64,000 nucleotides of DNA from Rhizobium sp. CIAT894 (GTDB lineage Bacteria; Pseudomonadota; Alphaproteobacteria; Rhizobiales; Rhizobiaceae): contig NZ_CP020947.1 in assembly GCF_000172795.2 (NCBI RefSeq), positions 2,173,001 to 2,237,000 of the forward strand. Direction: 5' to 3'. This document shows, piece by piece, positions 26,601-35,410 of this stretch. The translations under genes and the position numbers were made by a program. The notes below the pieces were generated by a model. It did not search any database. It worked only from the letters and a program-made list of their open reading frames with translations, and was not told where the DNA came from. How positions within the stretch are numbered: position 1 is the first letter of the stretch; the number at the start of each line of letters is the position of its first letter.

Positions 26601-27329
26601 CGCACGCGTCTCACGAAGACCCGAGGTACAACGGCTATTCCAGCAGCCGGCGGGCTTCAACAGGGAACCAGCATGAACCTGCTGCGAGAGGCCCGCAAGC
26701 AGGATTTCAGTTGGTGTGAAGGATCGTCAACCCGACGGCGCTCATGCATGCCAGCGCCAGCATCGACAGCACCCCGTTCCGGAACACGTTCGGTGCTCGA
26801 GCAGTCGTTGCGCGAGCTTCACGTCGACCCTTCCACTCGCTGGTGCTCCCGTCAAACGAAGCCGTGCTTTCAGCCGGGCGAAGCTGCGGCTGCGCCACGG
26901 CGCTTTCCGAGGCGGTCGTCATGCCCTTCATCGAGAACGGGCAATTGCGAATGCTCGACATCGAGCTTCCGCCGCGACGGTTCACCCCACTCAGACACAA
27001 AGAGCGCCATCGGACCGCACCCGCGCGGGAATTCGAGGTATTCTGCCGCGCCTACGCCTGATACTCCTGTCCGCTTGCATACGATGGGAAATCCATTAGA
27101 GCTAATCAATGCAGCGAGAACCTTCCGGTGAAGGCGGTCATGTCAAATGCTATCTCAGGTAGCTGTAATCTGAGGGCAGTTGATGGCGCACAATATCGTT
27201 GCGGTCGGTGGATCGTCTTCCGCCGTGGCTATGATCGTCGAGGCAGGGAACTGCCTCGAAGCCACCGCACACGATGCATTTGCAGAAAGGTTAGCCGCCA
27301 AAACTTCGGATCAGCCGTTGAGGTCATAC
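26601..27329. other. Gene-poor stretch with a LysR relic
   Basis: Upstream of both the cyclase gene (minus) and the fRMsr gene (plus). It contains the LysR C-terminal relic described separately. Outside that relic I see no gene with a ribosome site, only overlapping arginine-rich frames typical of GC-rich noncoding DNA. Confidence 0.5.
26744..27061 (+). pseudogene. Relic of a LysR-type regulator C-terminus
   Basis: The frame ends ALSEAVVMPFIENGQLRMLD, then IELPPRRFTPLRHKERHRTA and PAREFEVFCRAYA. This matches the end of the LysR effector domain (GxGxAxLP, ENGxLxxLD, RHKERHRTPAxREF). The upstream DNA-binding domain is absent and the preceding residues are degraded (ASRRPFHSLVLPSNEAVLSA). There is no ribosome site at the only ATG. 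It is best read as a decayed gene. Confidence 0.5.
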
Positions 27330-27821
27330 ATGTACGCCACAAAGAGCATAGGGCAGGGCGACAAGCGCGCCTTTTATCGCGAACTCGCAGGTCAGCTTCA
27401 GGGGCTTCTCGAAGGCGAACGGGATGCCGTTGCCAATGCCGCAAACCTCTCGGCACTTGTCTTCGACCTTGTTCCCGATCTGAACTGGGCGGGATTCTAT
27501 TTCCTGAGATCGGAAAACGAATTGGTTCTCGGTCCGTTCCAGGGCAGGGTCGCCTGCGTGCGCATTGCTGTCGGCAAGGGCGTCTGCGGGACAGCGGTTG
27601 CAGAAACACGCTCCGTGCTGGTTCCGGACGTCCACGAATTTCCCGGACATATCGCCTGTGACGCCGCCTCCCGATCGGAGTTGGTGATCCCATTGGTCAA
27701 GGATGGCGCAATTGTCGGTGTGCTCGATCTCGACAGCCCCACCGCCCATCGTTTCGATGCCGAGGATCAAGCCGGGTTCGAGGCGCTTGCCGCAATCTAT
27801 GTTGCAGCAAGCGCGCTTTAG
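27330..27821 (+). CDS. msrC: Free methionine-(R)-sulfoxide reductase (GAF-domain fRMsr)
   Basis: A 163-residue single GAF-domain enzyme that reduces free Met-R-sulfoxide to methionine, using thioredoxin-type reductants. Three cysteines lie at the family positions: FQGRVACVRI, GKGVCGTAVAE and GHIACDAASRSELV. NWAGFYFL and GVLDLDSP are also family signatures. I chose the ATG at 27330, where the conserved region starts; a longer frame from 27180 adds unrelated residues. It protects the cell against oxidative damage. Confidence 0.88.
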   Translation: MYATKSIGQGDKRAFYRELAGQLQGLLEGERDAVANAANLSALVFDLVPDLNWAGFYFLRSENELVLGPFQGRVACVRIAVGKGVCGTAVAETRSVLVPDVHEFPGHIACDAASRSELVIPLVKDGAIVGVLDLDSPTAHRFDAEDQAGFEALAAIYVAASAL

Positions 27822-27825
27822 AGGA

Positions 27826-28035
27826 TCAGTCGACCGCGACCATCACGTCGGAGGCCTTGACGACTGCATAGGCATTTCCGCCAACGGAGAGACCGAGTTC
27901 GTCCACGGCTTCGTTGGTGATAGAGGAAGTGACGATGACGCCATCGCCGATGTCGATGCGGACATGCGCGGTTGTCGCGCCCTTGGTGACTTCGACAATC
28001 CTGCCTTTCAGGCGATTGCGGGCGCTGATTTTCAT
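27826..28035 (-). CDS. Molybdopterin-binding (Mop/TOBE) protein
   Basis: A 69-residue single Mop domain: MKISARNRLKGRIVEVTKGA, TTAHVRIDIGDGVIVTSSIT, NEAVDELGLSVGGNAYAVVK, ASDVMVAVD. Mop proteins assemble as rings that bind molybdate or act as molybdate stores. The ATG at 28035 follows GGAGAAGC; the longer frame adds only seven residues. It is convergent with the fRMsr gene, with 4 nt between their ends. Confidence 0.88.
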   Translation of the reverse strand: MKISARNRLKGRIVEVTKGATTAHVRIDIGDGVIVTSSITNEAVDELGLSVGGNAYAVVKASDVMVAVD

Positions 28036-28149
28036 GACGCTTCTCCGCGGGTTCATGCCATTCGGACGGCTGCCATACCATGGGATCTGAGGATAGGACA
28101 GGGCTCGACCCGATCCGCAACCTCCGACGTCATCAAACGCGGGGAGAGT

Positions 28150-28189
28150 GACATTCCAACTTTGCAGAAACAGGACATTCTAACTTTGC
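28150..28189. repeat. Two 16-bp direct repeats next to the insertion sequence
   Basis: GACATTCCAACTTTGC (28150-28165) and GACATTCTAACTTTGC (28174-28189) differ at one base and repeat with a 24-bp period. Their organisation (two motifs, then GCTACAGACAA) parallels the right end of the insertion sequence at 29885-29940. They look like the right end of a related element. Confidence 0.55.
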
Positions 28190-28201
28190 GGCTACAGACA
28201 A

Positions 28202-29939
28202 TGTCAAAGCTGGTTAGAGGTGCGGCGGCGCCAGCCAGTTAGAAACGCGACACTGGCCCTGGCGATCAGCCCCCGACCGAACCGGCTGGTCCGGGTTGCA
28301 AGGGTAGGGAGGGGGCGGGTGAGATGCACCCCTCGGCTTTAGCTTTGAGACTATGCCGACACCATTCATTCCGCAGCCTCCATCCGCGCCAGCGCCTTCT
28401 GCCGTTTGGCAATGACTTCCGGATCGTTCATGAAGTCCGTCCGCCGGCCGGGCTTGCGACCACGCTTCTGATAACCATTGCCCTGGCTGCCATCCGGTAT
28501 CCCAAACATATGATCCGTCTGACCGGTGCGGCGCGGGCCGCTCTTACTGCGCTGCAGTTCACGTCCAGCCTGCAGCTCAGCGACGATCGAAAGCATGTCG
28601 TCCAAACGCTTGTTCTCGACGACTTCGGGTCTATGTATCGATCGCAACTTATCGAAGGTTCTGTAGGGCAGGGCAAAACTCTCGTGCATGATCTCGAGGC
28701 GACCGTCCGGATAGTCGCAGACGACGACCTTCTTGCCCGCCAGCGCCTTGGCCTGTTCCGTCGGATCGAGGATGAACAGGACCTTGTCGTAGCGTAGCGT
28801 CAGGGACTGCGACAGCGTGCGGACCTCCTTCCGGCACATGGCGGCATCGAGGTTCTCATGTGCGGCCAGCGGCCGATGCATGTCCTTCGGATTGCGCGGC
28901 GGCTTGCCGAAACGAGCATTGAAATCCGCAATGAACGCCGGTGCATAGAGATTTGCCGCATCGATCGTGTCGATGCCGCGCAGCCGTAGTTCCTTGACCA
29001 ATCGATCCTGCAGCGTCTGGTTGGCGCGTTCCACGCGACCTTTGGCCTGCGGGGTGTTGGCGCAGATGATGTCGATGTTGAGCTCGTAGAGCGCACGACC
29101 GAACTGCGTCAGGCCGCTCGTCCGGTCTTTCTCCGATGCATGGACCGGGCGGAAGACACCGTGCTTGTCGCTGTAGAATGCCAGAGGTTTGCCCCATTGC
29201 TGCAGATAGGCCTTCGTCGCATGCAGGTAGTCGAAGGTGTTCTCCGATCCGGCGAACCGCAGATGTAAGAGCTTGCCGGTCGCATCATCGATGTAGACGA
29301 GCAGGGCGCATTTGGGACCGCGGTTCTCAAACCACCAGTGATGCGAACCGTCGATCTGGACGAGCTCGCCGAGACAATCCCGCCGGCCGCGCGGCTGGAA
29401 AACCCGCTTCTTGCGTTCGCGTCGCGAGATCCAGATGCCGGCCTCGGTCATCCATTGGCGTAACGTCTCCTTGGCGACCGAAATCTGATGCAGTTCGATC
29501 AGTTTCTCGCGTGCTAACGTCGGACCGAAATCCGGATAGCGTTCGCGGATCAGATCCAGCGCCGCATTGCGAAACTCCTCGCTGTGGCGCCGATTGCTCG
29601 GCCGTGATCGCTTCTTCGAAACAAGACCGGCTTCACCGCAACGATCATAAGCCTGCAGCAGCCTATGAACCTGACTGCGGCTGAGATCGAGCACCTCAGC
29701 CGCCTGGACGACGCTCAGGCGTCGATCACGGATCTTCTGAACAACTTCGAGGCGATGCAATTCTTTCTGCGACATGGTGATCAAACAGGACATGACGACT
29801 CCGACCGCTCATGGTCTCGACCAGGCTGAAGGTCGTCATCCTTGCTCCCAACGTTGGCATTGACCAGCACGTCGAGAGGCGAGACTGTCGCATCTCTAAC
29901 TGGCCCAACTGTCGCATTACTAAATAGCCGCTACAGACA
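28202..29939. mobile_element. Insertion sequence, ISNCY-like
   Basis: About 1.74 kb with one transposase gene. Imperfect inverted ends: CCAGTTAGAAACGCGACA at 28235-28252 pairs with TGTCGCATCTCTAACTGG at 29886-29903 (16 of 18). Further out, both ends carry a second, weaker copy and finish with TGTC when read inward. The 11-mer GCTACAGACAA occurs at 28191-28201 and 29930-29940. Exact tips and any target duplication are uncertain, because the left copy may belong to an adjacent relic end. Confidence 0.7.
28366..29793 (-). CDS. ISNCY-family transposase
   Basis: A 475-residue DDE transposase. The N-terminal helix-turn-helix region (VVQKIRDRRLSVVQAAEVLD, then LSRSQVHRLLQAY) recognises the ends. 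The catalytic core shows LVQIDGSHHWWFENRG (first Asp), YIDDATGKLLHLRF and NTPQAKGRVERANQTLQDRL (final Glu). The C-terminus is a basic tail. The frame is intact, so the element may be active. Starts at 29793 or the ATG at 29775 (MSQKELHRL) are both possible; neither has a strong ribosome site. Confidence 0.9.
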   Translation of the reverse strand: MSCLITMSQKELHRLEVVQKIRDRRLSVVQAAEVLDLSRSQVHRLLQAYDRCGEAGLVSKKRSRPSNRRHSEEFRNAALDLIRERYPDFGPTLAREKLIELHQISVAKETLRQWMTEAGIWISRRERKKRVFQPRGRRDCLGELVQIDGSHHWWFENRGPKCALLVYIDDATGKLLHLRFAGSENTFDYLHATKAYLQQWGKPLAFYSDKHGVFRPVHASEKDRTSGLTQFGRALYELNIDIICANTPQAKGRVERANQTLQDRLVKELRLRGIDTIDAANLYAPAFIADFNARFGKPPRNPKDMHRPLAAHENLDAAMCRKEVRTLSQSLTLRYDKVLFILDPTEQAKALAGKKVVVCDYPDGRLEIMHESFALPYRTFDKLRSIHRPEVVENKRLDDMLSIVAELQAGRELQRSKSGPRRTGQTDHMFGIPDGSQGNGYQKRGRKPGRRTDFMNDPEVIAKRQKALARMEAAE

Positions 29940-30118
29940 AAAATCGCATAATACAGATTATGGAACGCATGAATGCCATTTGATTACAATGACATATCTT
30001 GGTGATGCATCAGATGGCCTCCCTCATTGAAATCGACCCATTGGAATTTGCGTCTTGACGACCTGGCACATCGAACCCTGTCGAATGCTTTGCGGTTCTC
30101 GCCGAAGCGCGCCTGTGG
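29940..30118. other. Short spacer between insertion sequence and MscS gene
   Basis: AT-richer near 29940-30010, with no gene. With the insertion-sequence right end it makes a gene-free stretch of 325 nt. No terminator is obvious. Confidence 0.4.
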
Positions 30119-32347
30119 CTATTCCTGAAGTGTTGGGATGATTTTTGCTGGCCTCTGCAGCTCCGAGGCGGCTGCGGACGCCGCTGCATCGGCCGGTCCG
30201 CCGGAAACGTGAACCGTCGGAGTTGCAAACTGGATCCCTTTTTCCGCGAATGTCTTCTTGAGCATGGCGAGTGCCTTTCGGCGAACGCCGAATTGTTCGC
30301 CGGGTTTGGCCATGAACTTCAGGCGAATCTGCACGCCATAGTCCGCCATCTGCTCAATTCCCTGCATTTTCAGGGGCTCGATGATGTTTGGCCCGAGCTC
30401 GGCGTCCTCCATAAGCTCGACGCCGATGCGCTTGATGGTCTTGCGGACCTCCTCGAGATCGCTGTCGTAATTCAGGGTAAGCGTGATGATGTCGATCACC
30501 CAGTCGCGGCTGAGGTTTTGCACCGCGCCGAGTTCGCCGAACGGAACGATGGTGACCGGGCCGCGGTGGTGTCGCAGACGGATCGATCGCAGCGAGAACC
30601 CCTCCACCGTCCCTTTATATTTCGCCGCCTGAATATATTCGCCAATGCGAAAGGCGTCGTCGAACAGATAAAAGACGCCGGATATGATGTCCTTGACGAG
30701 TGTTTGTGCGCCGAAGCCGACGGCTATGCCGACGACGCCGGCGCCGGCCAGCAGCGGTCCGATCTGAATGCCGACGGCATCGAGGATCATCAGGAAGCCG
30801 ACAGCCCCGATCGCCAGGAACAGGACATTGCGAAGGATGGGAAGCAGAGTATTCAAGCGCTGACGCCGGCGCGCTTCGGGGCCGTCGTGATGCCCTGCCT
30901 CAGCGCTTCTCGCCGCCGCCGCCATCTGACTGTCGATCAGCGTGCTGGCGAGCTTCCAGATGACGTCGGTCACCAGCAATACGATAACGATGCGGATTCC
31001 GGCGCGGACCAAACGCGTCGTCACCGTTTCGGCTGCGGCGAGGTCGCTGAGATTGACGTTCCACGAGCGGGCAATGAGCAGCGCGGCGACCACGATGAGG
31101 CCGTTGCGCAGGGTTTGCATGATGACGACAGACCATCCGACGATGGCCGGATTTTCCACGGCGTGCTCGCCGCCGGATTGTATGATGCGACGAATGATAT
31201 CACGCGCCACGGAAACGGTAAGCGGCAGAAGCGCGATGACGACCACCGTCCAGAAAGCAGCGCGGAGCCCGGATACCCATAACAGCCACGATAGCACGAT
31301 GCTCGCACTGAAGCCGACACAGACCAGCCGGTTCACCGGCGGGCCATCGGAGCGAAACTGCCGCAGCCAGATCATTGCGATCAGCGCGATCGAAACGACG
31401 GCAAGCCACGCCGCGGTAAAGAGGTCGACCAAGATGGGTGAAGCCCCGATCGTCTCTATCACTTCGATGGTGGCCCAGCCGGCCGCCAGCACCGAGACGA
31501 TTCCGAGGAGCCAGTAATACCAGAACCAGGCAAGCGACGTGACAAGCGTCAGAAGTCGCATATGCGGCAGGCGGGCGCCCGGCGCGATGACGATGCGGCC
31601 GACAAGCACGCCGAGGCGCACCATCAGCGCTGCTGACAGCAGGATGAGTGCGACATCGCGAAACACGGCAGGCCATGGAAAGAGAATAAATGCGCCGAGG
31701 CTTCCGATCAGGTAACCGATCAAGGCGAGAACACCCATCGAAAGCCGGGCCGCATGCAGCTTGATCCGCTGCCGGACGGTCTCGGCAGGCGCGGTCATCA
31801 CGAAATGGAGAAGCCCTCGCCCCGACCACCAGGCAAGCCGCTGCGCGATGAATCCGCCTGCGACGAAGAGTGCGACCGCCAAGATCAGGCCGACAGGGTC
31901 GATATGATTATCCGTCTGGAAGGTGCGAACCGCCGCCTGGATCTGCCCCGGGAGGGTCGGCACTGCATTGACGAGTGCGAGCAGCCTCTGGCGCAAATCC
32001 TGGAGTGAGGTGGCAATCGACGGCGGTGGCGCCTCTTGCGGGGCCGCTGCCGGCTGCGCCAGTTCCTGATTGCCGGGAACGATCCGGTTGACCAGCGCGC
32101 GTCCGGCATCGTCATTCGGCAATTCGATGATAACCCGGATCGGCGCCGAAGAATTGGTCGCTTCGGCCGCCGGCACGGGGTTTGCGCCGGCGAGCAGAAG
32201 CGTTGACAATACTATCGTCAGGAATGTGGACACTCTGCCGAAGAAATGACGGTCGTCGTTGATGCGCATATAGCCGTGATCCCCGCGAAGTTGTCGTCGC
32301 GTCTGCTTGGTTGTTGGCAGCTTCGGACTTTGTGAAGCGTTGCACAA
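30119..32347 (-). CDS. MscS-family mechanosensitive channel, large form
   Basis: A 742-residue membrane protein with a signal-like segment (FLTIVLSTLLLAGANPVPAA), a short periplasmic part and about ten membrane helices. The MscS core at about 560-720 has the pore helix region GAGVVGIAVGFGAQTLVKDI and the beta domain (GTVEGFSLRSIRLRHHRGPV, TIVPFGELG). Large MscS proteins open under hypo-osmotic stress. An internal ATG at 32269 (MRINDDRHFF), just before the signal segment, is a likely alternative start. It stands alone. Confidence 0.9.
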   Translation of the reverse strand: MCNASQSPKLPTTKQTRRQLRGDHGYMRINDDRHFFGRVSTFLTIVLSTLLLAGANPVPAAEATNSSAPIRVIIELPNDDAGRALVNRIVPGNQELAQPAAAPQEAPPPSIATSLQDLRQRLLALVNAVPTLPGQIQAAVRTFQTDNHIDPVGLILAVALFVAGGFIAQRLAWWSGRGLLHFVMTAPAETVRQRIKLHAARLSMGVLALIGYLIGSLGAFILFPWPAVFRDVALILLSAALMVRLGVLVGRIVIAPGARLPHMRLLTLVTSLAWFWYYWLLGIVSVLAAGWATIEVIETIGASPILVDLFTAAWLAVVSIALIAMIWLRQFRSDGPPVNRLVCVGFSASIVLSWLLWVSGLRAAFWTVVVIALLPLTVSVARDIIRRIIQSGGEHAVENPAIVGWSVVIMQTLRNGLIVVAALLIARSWNVNLSDLAAAETVTTRLVRAGIRIVIVLLVTDVIWKLASTLIDSQMAAAARSAEAGHHDGPEARRRQRLNTLLPILRNVLFLAIGAVGFLMILDAVGIQIGPLLAGAGVVGIAVGFGAQTLVKDIISGVFYLFDDAFRIGEYIQAAKYKGTVEGFSLRSIRLRHHRGPVTIVPFGELGAVQNLSRDWVIDIITLTLNYDSDLEEVRKTIKRIGVELMEDAELGPNIIEPLKMQGIEQMADYGVQIRLKFMAKPGEQFGVRRKALAMLKKTFAEKGIQFATPTVHVSGGPADAAASAAASELQRPAKIIPTLQE

Positions 32348-32402
32348 TCAACGTCAATCGACGAACTTATCGGGCGGAGGCAAAGCTGGCTGTTGCCCCT
32401 GC

Positions 32403-33713
32403 TTATGACCGCATTGTCTTGAACCCTGCCCTGATCTCCTGACTGAAGAGTTCCGGCTCTTCCCAGGCCGCGAAGTGGCCGCCCTTGGCGACGCGGTTGT
32501 AGTAGATGAGCTTCGGATAGGCCCTCGACAACCAGTGCTGTGGCGGCTTGTAGACCTCTCCGGGGAATATCGTCACGGCGACCGGCACTTTGACGGCGGT
32601 GAGCTTGGCGCCGGCCATGGCGTTTTCCCAATAGATGCGGCCGCTTGAGGGGCCGGTGTTCGTCAGCCAGTAGAGCGTGATGTTGTCGAGAATGGCATCC
32701 TTGCCAAGCGCCTGTTCGGGATCGCCTGGGGTGAACACCCAGTCGGCGATCTTGTCGTAAAGCCAGGCGGCGAGGCCGACCGGAGAATCCGCAATGCCGT
32801 AACCGACCGTCTCGGGGCGCGTGCTCATCATCGCGGCATAGCCGAAGCCATTGTTGAGAAAGTCCCGCGCCTCATCGAAGACGACCTTCTCATCCGCAGA
32901 CAGGCCATCGGGAGCCGGCCCTCCGGTTTTAAGAGCCTGGGCTGCGTCCGGTGGGAACGTCGTGGCCCGCTCGATCCTGTTGACGTGGATCGCTAGCAGT
33001 CCATCGGGCGCCTGGCGGCCCAGGGCGTCGCTGATGATCGCGCCCCAGTCGCCGCCTTGCGCGACATAGCTGTTGTAGCCCAGCCGCTTCATCAGCACGT
33101 CCCAGGCAGCCGCTATCCGTTGCGGGCTCCAACCCGCCGCCGGCGGTTTCCCGGAGAAACCGAATCCCGGGATCGACGGGATCACCAGGTGGAAGGCATC
33201 GTCAGCCGTGCCGCCATGCGCCGTCGGGTCGGTGAGCGGCCCGACGACATCGAGCAGTTCGAACACCGAACCCGGCCAGCCATGGGTCATGATCAGCGGC
33301 AGCGCCTTTTGATGGCGGGAACGAACATGGATGAAATGGATGTCCAGTCCATCGATATTGGTGAGAAACTGCGGAAAACTGTTCAGCCTGCTCTCGGCCT
33401 TGCGCCAGTCGTAGGACGACTGCCAGTAGCCCACCAGTTCCTTCAGCCTCTCGGGCTGGACGCCCTGCGAACGATCCATGACGGTTTCGCCGTCGGGCCA
33501 TCGGGTCTCGGCAAGACGCCGCCTGAGGTCAACAAGCGCAGCCTCGGAGACCGCAACCTTGAACGCTCGGATCTCCTCGGATGCGCCGCCGCCGATATCA
33601 GCGGCCTCTGCCGCGCGTGGAAGCAGCATGGCGGATAGGCCGGCTGCGGCAATCCCCGACATAAGCGTGCGTCGGGACATAGACGTGTGTTTCAAAGAGC
33701 TCAGCAATGCCAT
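32403..33713 (-). CDS. Epoxide hydrolase-like alpha/beta hydrolase, Tat-exported
   Basis: A 436-residue protein. The N-terminus has a twin-arginine signal (MSRRTLMSGIAAAGLSAMLL, ending PRAAEA). An epoxide-hydrolase N-terminal domain (FKVAVSEAALVDLRRRLAET) precedes the alpha/beta fold. HGWPGS gives the oxyanion hole, GGDWGAIISD the nucleophile Asp, and KGGHFAAWEEPE the catalytic His. I chose the ATG at 33713 with AAAGGA upstream; the ATG at 33680 is also possible. It likely hydrolyses an epoxide outside the cytoplasm. Confidence 0.88.
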   Translation of the reverse strand: MALLSSLKHTSMSRRTLMSGIAAAGLSAMLLPRAAEAADIGGGASEEIRAFKVAVSEAALVDLRRRLAETRWPDGETVMDRSQGVQPERLKELVGYWQSSYDWRKAESRLNSFPQFLTNIDGLDIHFIHVRSRHQKALPLIMTHGWPGSVFELLDVVGPLTDPTAHGGTADDAFHLVIPSIPGFGFSGKPPAAGWSPQRIAAAWDVLMKRLGYNSYVAQGGDWGAIISDALGRQAPDGLLAIHVNRIERATTFPPDAAQALKTGGPAPDGLSADEKVVFDEARDFLNNGFGYAAMMSTRPETVGYGIADSPVGLAAWLYDKIADWVFTPGDPEQALGKDAILDNITLYWLTNTGPSSGRIYWENAMAGAKLTAVKVPVAVTIFPGEVYKPPQHWLSRAYPKLIYYNRVAKGGHFAAWEEPELFSQEIRAGFKTMRS

Positions 33714-33778
33714 GACATGTGTCCTTTCATGACGCAGACGGGCAACAATGGCCCTGCCCCGCTTCAATGGCGAAAACC

Positions 33779-34222
33779 TCAGACCTCATCCGCGCCGGAA
33801 CGAAAGATCAGGAGCTTGTTGCCTTCGGGGTCGCGAAAATATGCACAGTAAGGACCTGTGCCGTTCTCGCCGCGCGGACCGGGATCCCCTTCGTCCGAGC
33901 CACCCGCTGCCAATGCCGTTGCATGGGCTTCGTCGACCTTGGAACGGGATGGAGCTTCGAAAGCAATCATTCCGCCGTTGCCGACGGTGGCAGGGCGGCC
34001 GTCGAACGGCCTGGTGATACCGAATTCAAGCGTGCGATGACCGTAGTAGATAGCCCGGTTTGGCTGGACGAGGACGCGTCCGATCCCGAGTACGGCCAGA
34101 AGCTTGTCATAAAAGACCGAGGCGGCATCCAGGTCGTTGGTGCCGACGGTGGCGTGGCCTGTGAGGTTTCGGACCTTGTCGTGGGCTGCCGCAACCTGTC
34201 TGCTTGGGGTAATGTCAGTCAT
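33779..34222 (-). CDS. VOC-superfamily (glyoxalase-like) protein
   Basis: A 147-residue protein with the paired beta-alpha-beta pattern of vicinal oxygen chelate enzymes. HATVGTNDLDAASVFYDKLL supplies the first metal His and GPYCAYFRDPEGNKLLIF the C-terminal Asp/Glu region. Substrate is not predictable; relatives include glyoxalases and bleomycin-resistance proteins. It is in line with the epoxide hydrolase gene downstream, 65 nt apart. Confidence 0.85.
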   Translation of the reverse strand: MTDITPSRQVAAAHDKVRNLTGHATVGTNDLDAASVFYDKLLAVLGIGRVLVQPNRAIYYGHRTLEFGITRPFDGRPATVGNGGMIAFEAPSRSKVDEAHATALAAGGSDEGDPGPRGENGTGPYCAYFRDPEGNKLLIFRSGADEV

Positions 34223-34461
34223 ATCAGTTCTTCCTTATGTTGTCGCGGCCCAAGCTTTGCCGGCCGCAAATACCCGCAAATGAGCACTCTCGAATCGCGG
34301 CTGGAGAGTATTTGGGTGGAGCAATGGACGGCCGGCACCTCGGGAAAGTGAGAGGCTTCCTCTCACTTCCTGCGGCTACTCCGCGCCGACGCCCGAGTTC
34401 ATCTATGTCAGGCGGCGGCGGCGTTTGAACCTTGCCGACCGCCGTTCAGAAAGGACAGCCC

Positions 34462-35397
34462 ATGTCTAAGGACAAAATCGCCGATAGGCCCGCATCCATT
34501 GCGGCAACCCCACTCGCTCCCGCGCCTGCAGACGCTCCGCGCGAGGCGGTCGATTTCATCGAGATCGACGCGATCCTCACATTGAGGAGGATGATTGTCC
34601 TCGCCGCGGCGCCGAAAGGCACTGTGCTTTTCCTGCATGGATTTCCGGAGACGCTGACCGTCTGGAAGGGCATCGCGGCAACGCTTGCGCGCGACTACGA
34701 CGTCCACGCCTTCGATTGGCCGGGTTACGGGCAATCGTCGCGCCCGGCTCTGGAACGGTTTTCTTATGCGCCGCGGGCGTATGCCCAGGTGTTGAAGGCC
34801 TATATCGAACGGGCAGCCGTCGACCGGGAAAACCTCCTGATCTACGCGACCGATATCGCCGCCCTCCCCGTTCTGCTGCTTGCTCTCGATGCGCCGGCGA
34901 TCGCCAGGCAGATCATCGTTGGCGACTTCGCGCCATTCGACCGGCCGCAACATATGTGGGAAAACCTGCAGAACCTCAAAGCCGAGCCGACCGCCTCGCC
35001 GACCCGCGCTTACATGAACGAAACCAGCGACGAGATCCTTCGCAACGTGCACCGGCGCGGCCTCTCGCCCGCCGAGCAATTCGATCTGCCGATCGACGTC
35101 CAGCAAGACATGACCCGTTCGTGGAGCGTCGACAGCATCACCTCGGCGGACGCCTTTGCCCATTACTACGCGAATTTCACCCGCGATCAGAACCTCCTCG
35201 AGGCCGGCCTCAAGCGGTTGACGACGCCGATCAAGCTGATCTGGGGCGAAAAGGACCTGTATATCAAAAAGGAAATGGGCATTGAACTCGCCGCCAGGAT
35301 CGGTGCGAAAATCGATATCCTGGCGGGTCTCGGCCACTTTCCGCATCTTCAGAATCCGGAATATATGGTTGAAGAGATCCGCGCATCATTCAGATAA
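34462..35397 (+). CDS. Alpha/beta hydrolase (haloalkane dehalogenase/epoxide hydrolase-like)
   Basis: A 311-residue hydrolase. HGFPETLTVWKGIA forms the oxyanion region, YATDIAALPVLLLAL the nucleophile elbow with Asp rather than Ser, and LGHFPHLQNPE the catalytic His. An Asp nucleophile points to dehalogenase or epoxide hydrolase chemistry. The ATG at 34462 follows AGAAAGGACAGCCC. It is divergent from the VOC gene and convergent with the LysR gene, 14 nt between ends. Confidence 0.85.
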   Translation: MSKDKIADRPASIAATPLAPAPADAPREAVDFIEIDAILTLRRMIVLAAAPKGTVLFLHGFPETLTVWKGIAATLARDYDVHAFDWPGYGQSSRPALERFSYAPRAYAQVLKAYIERAAVDRENLLIYATDIAALPVLLLALDAPAIARQIIVGDFAPFDRPQHMWENLQNLKAEPTASPTRAYMNETSDEILRNVHRRGLSPAEQFDLPIDVQQDMTRSWSVDSITSADAFAHYYANFTRDQNLLEAGLKRLTTPIKLIWGEKDLYIKKEMGIELAARIGAKIDILAGLGHFPHLQNPEYMVEEIRASFR

Positions 35398-35410
35398 TGT
35401 TCGAATATTA

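Noticed and set aside
28191..29940. GCTACAGACAA as an 11-bp target-site duplication
   Set aside because: The left copy is preceded by repeats organised like the element's own right end, so it may be part of an adjacent relic end. Left unresolved rather than called a duplication.
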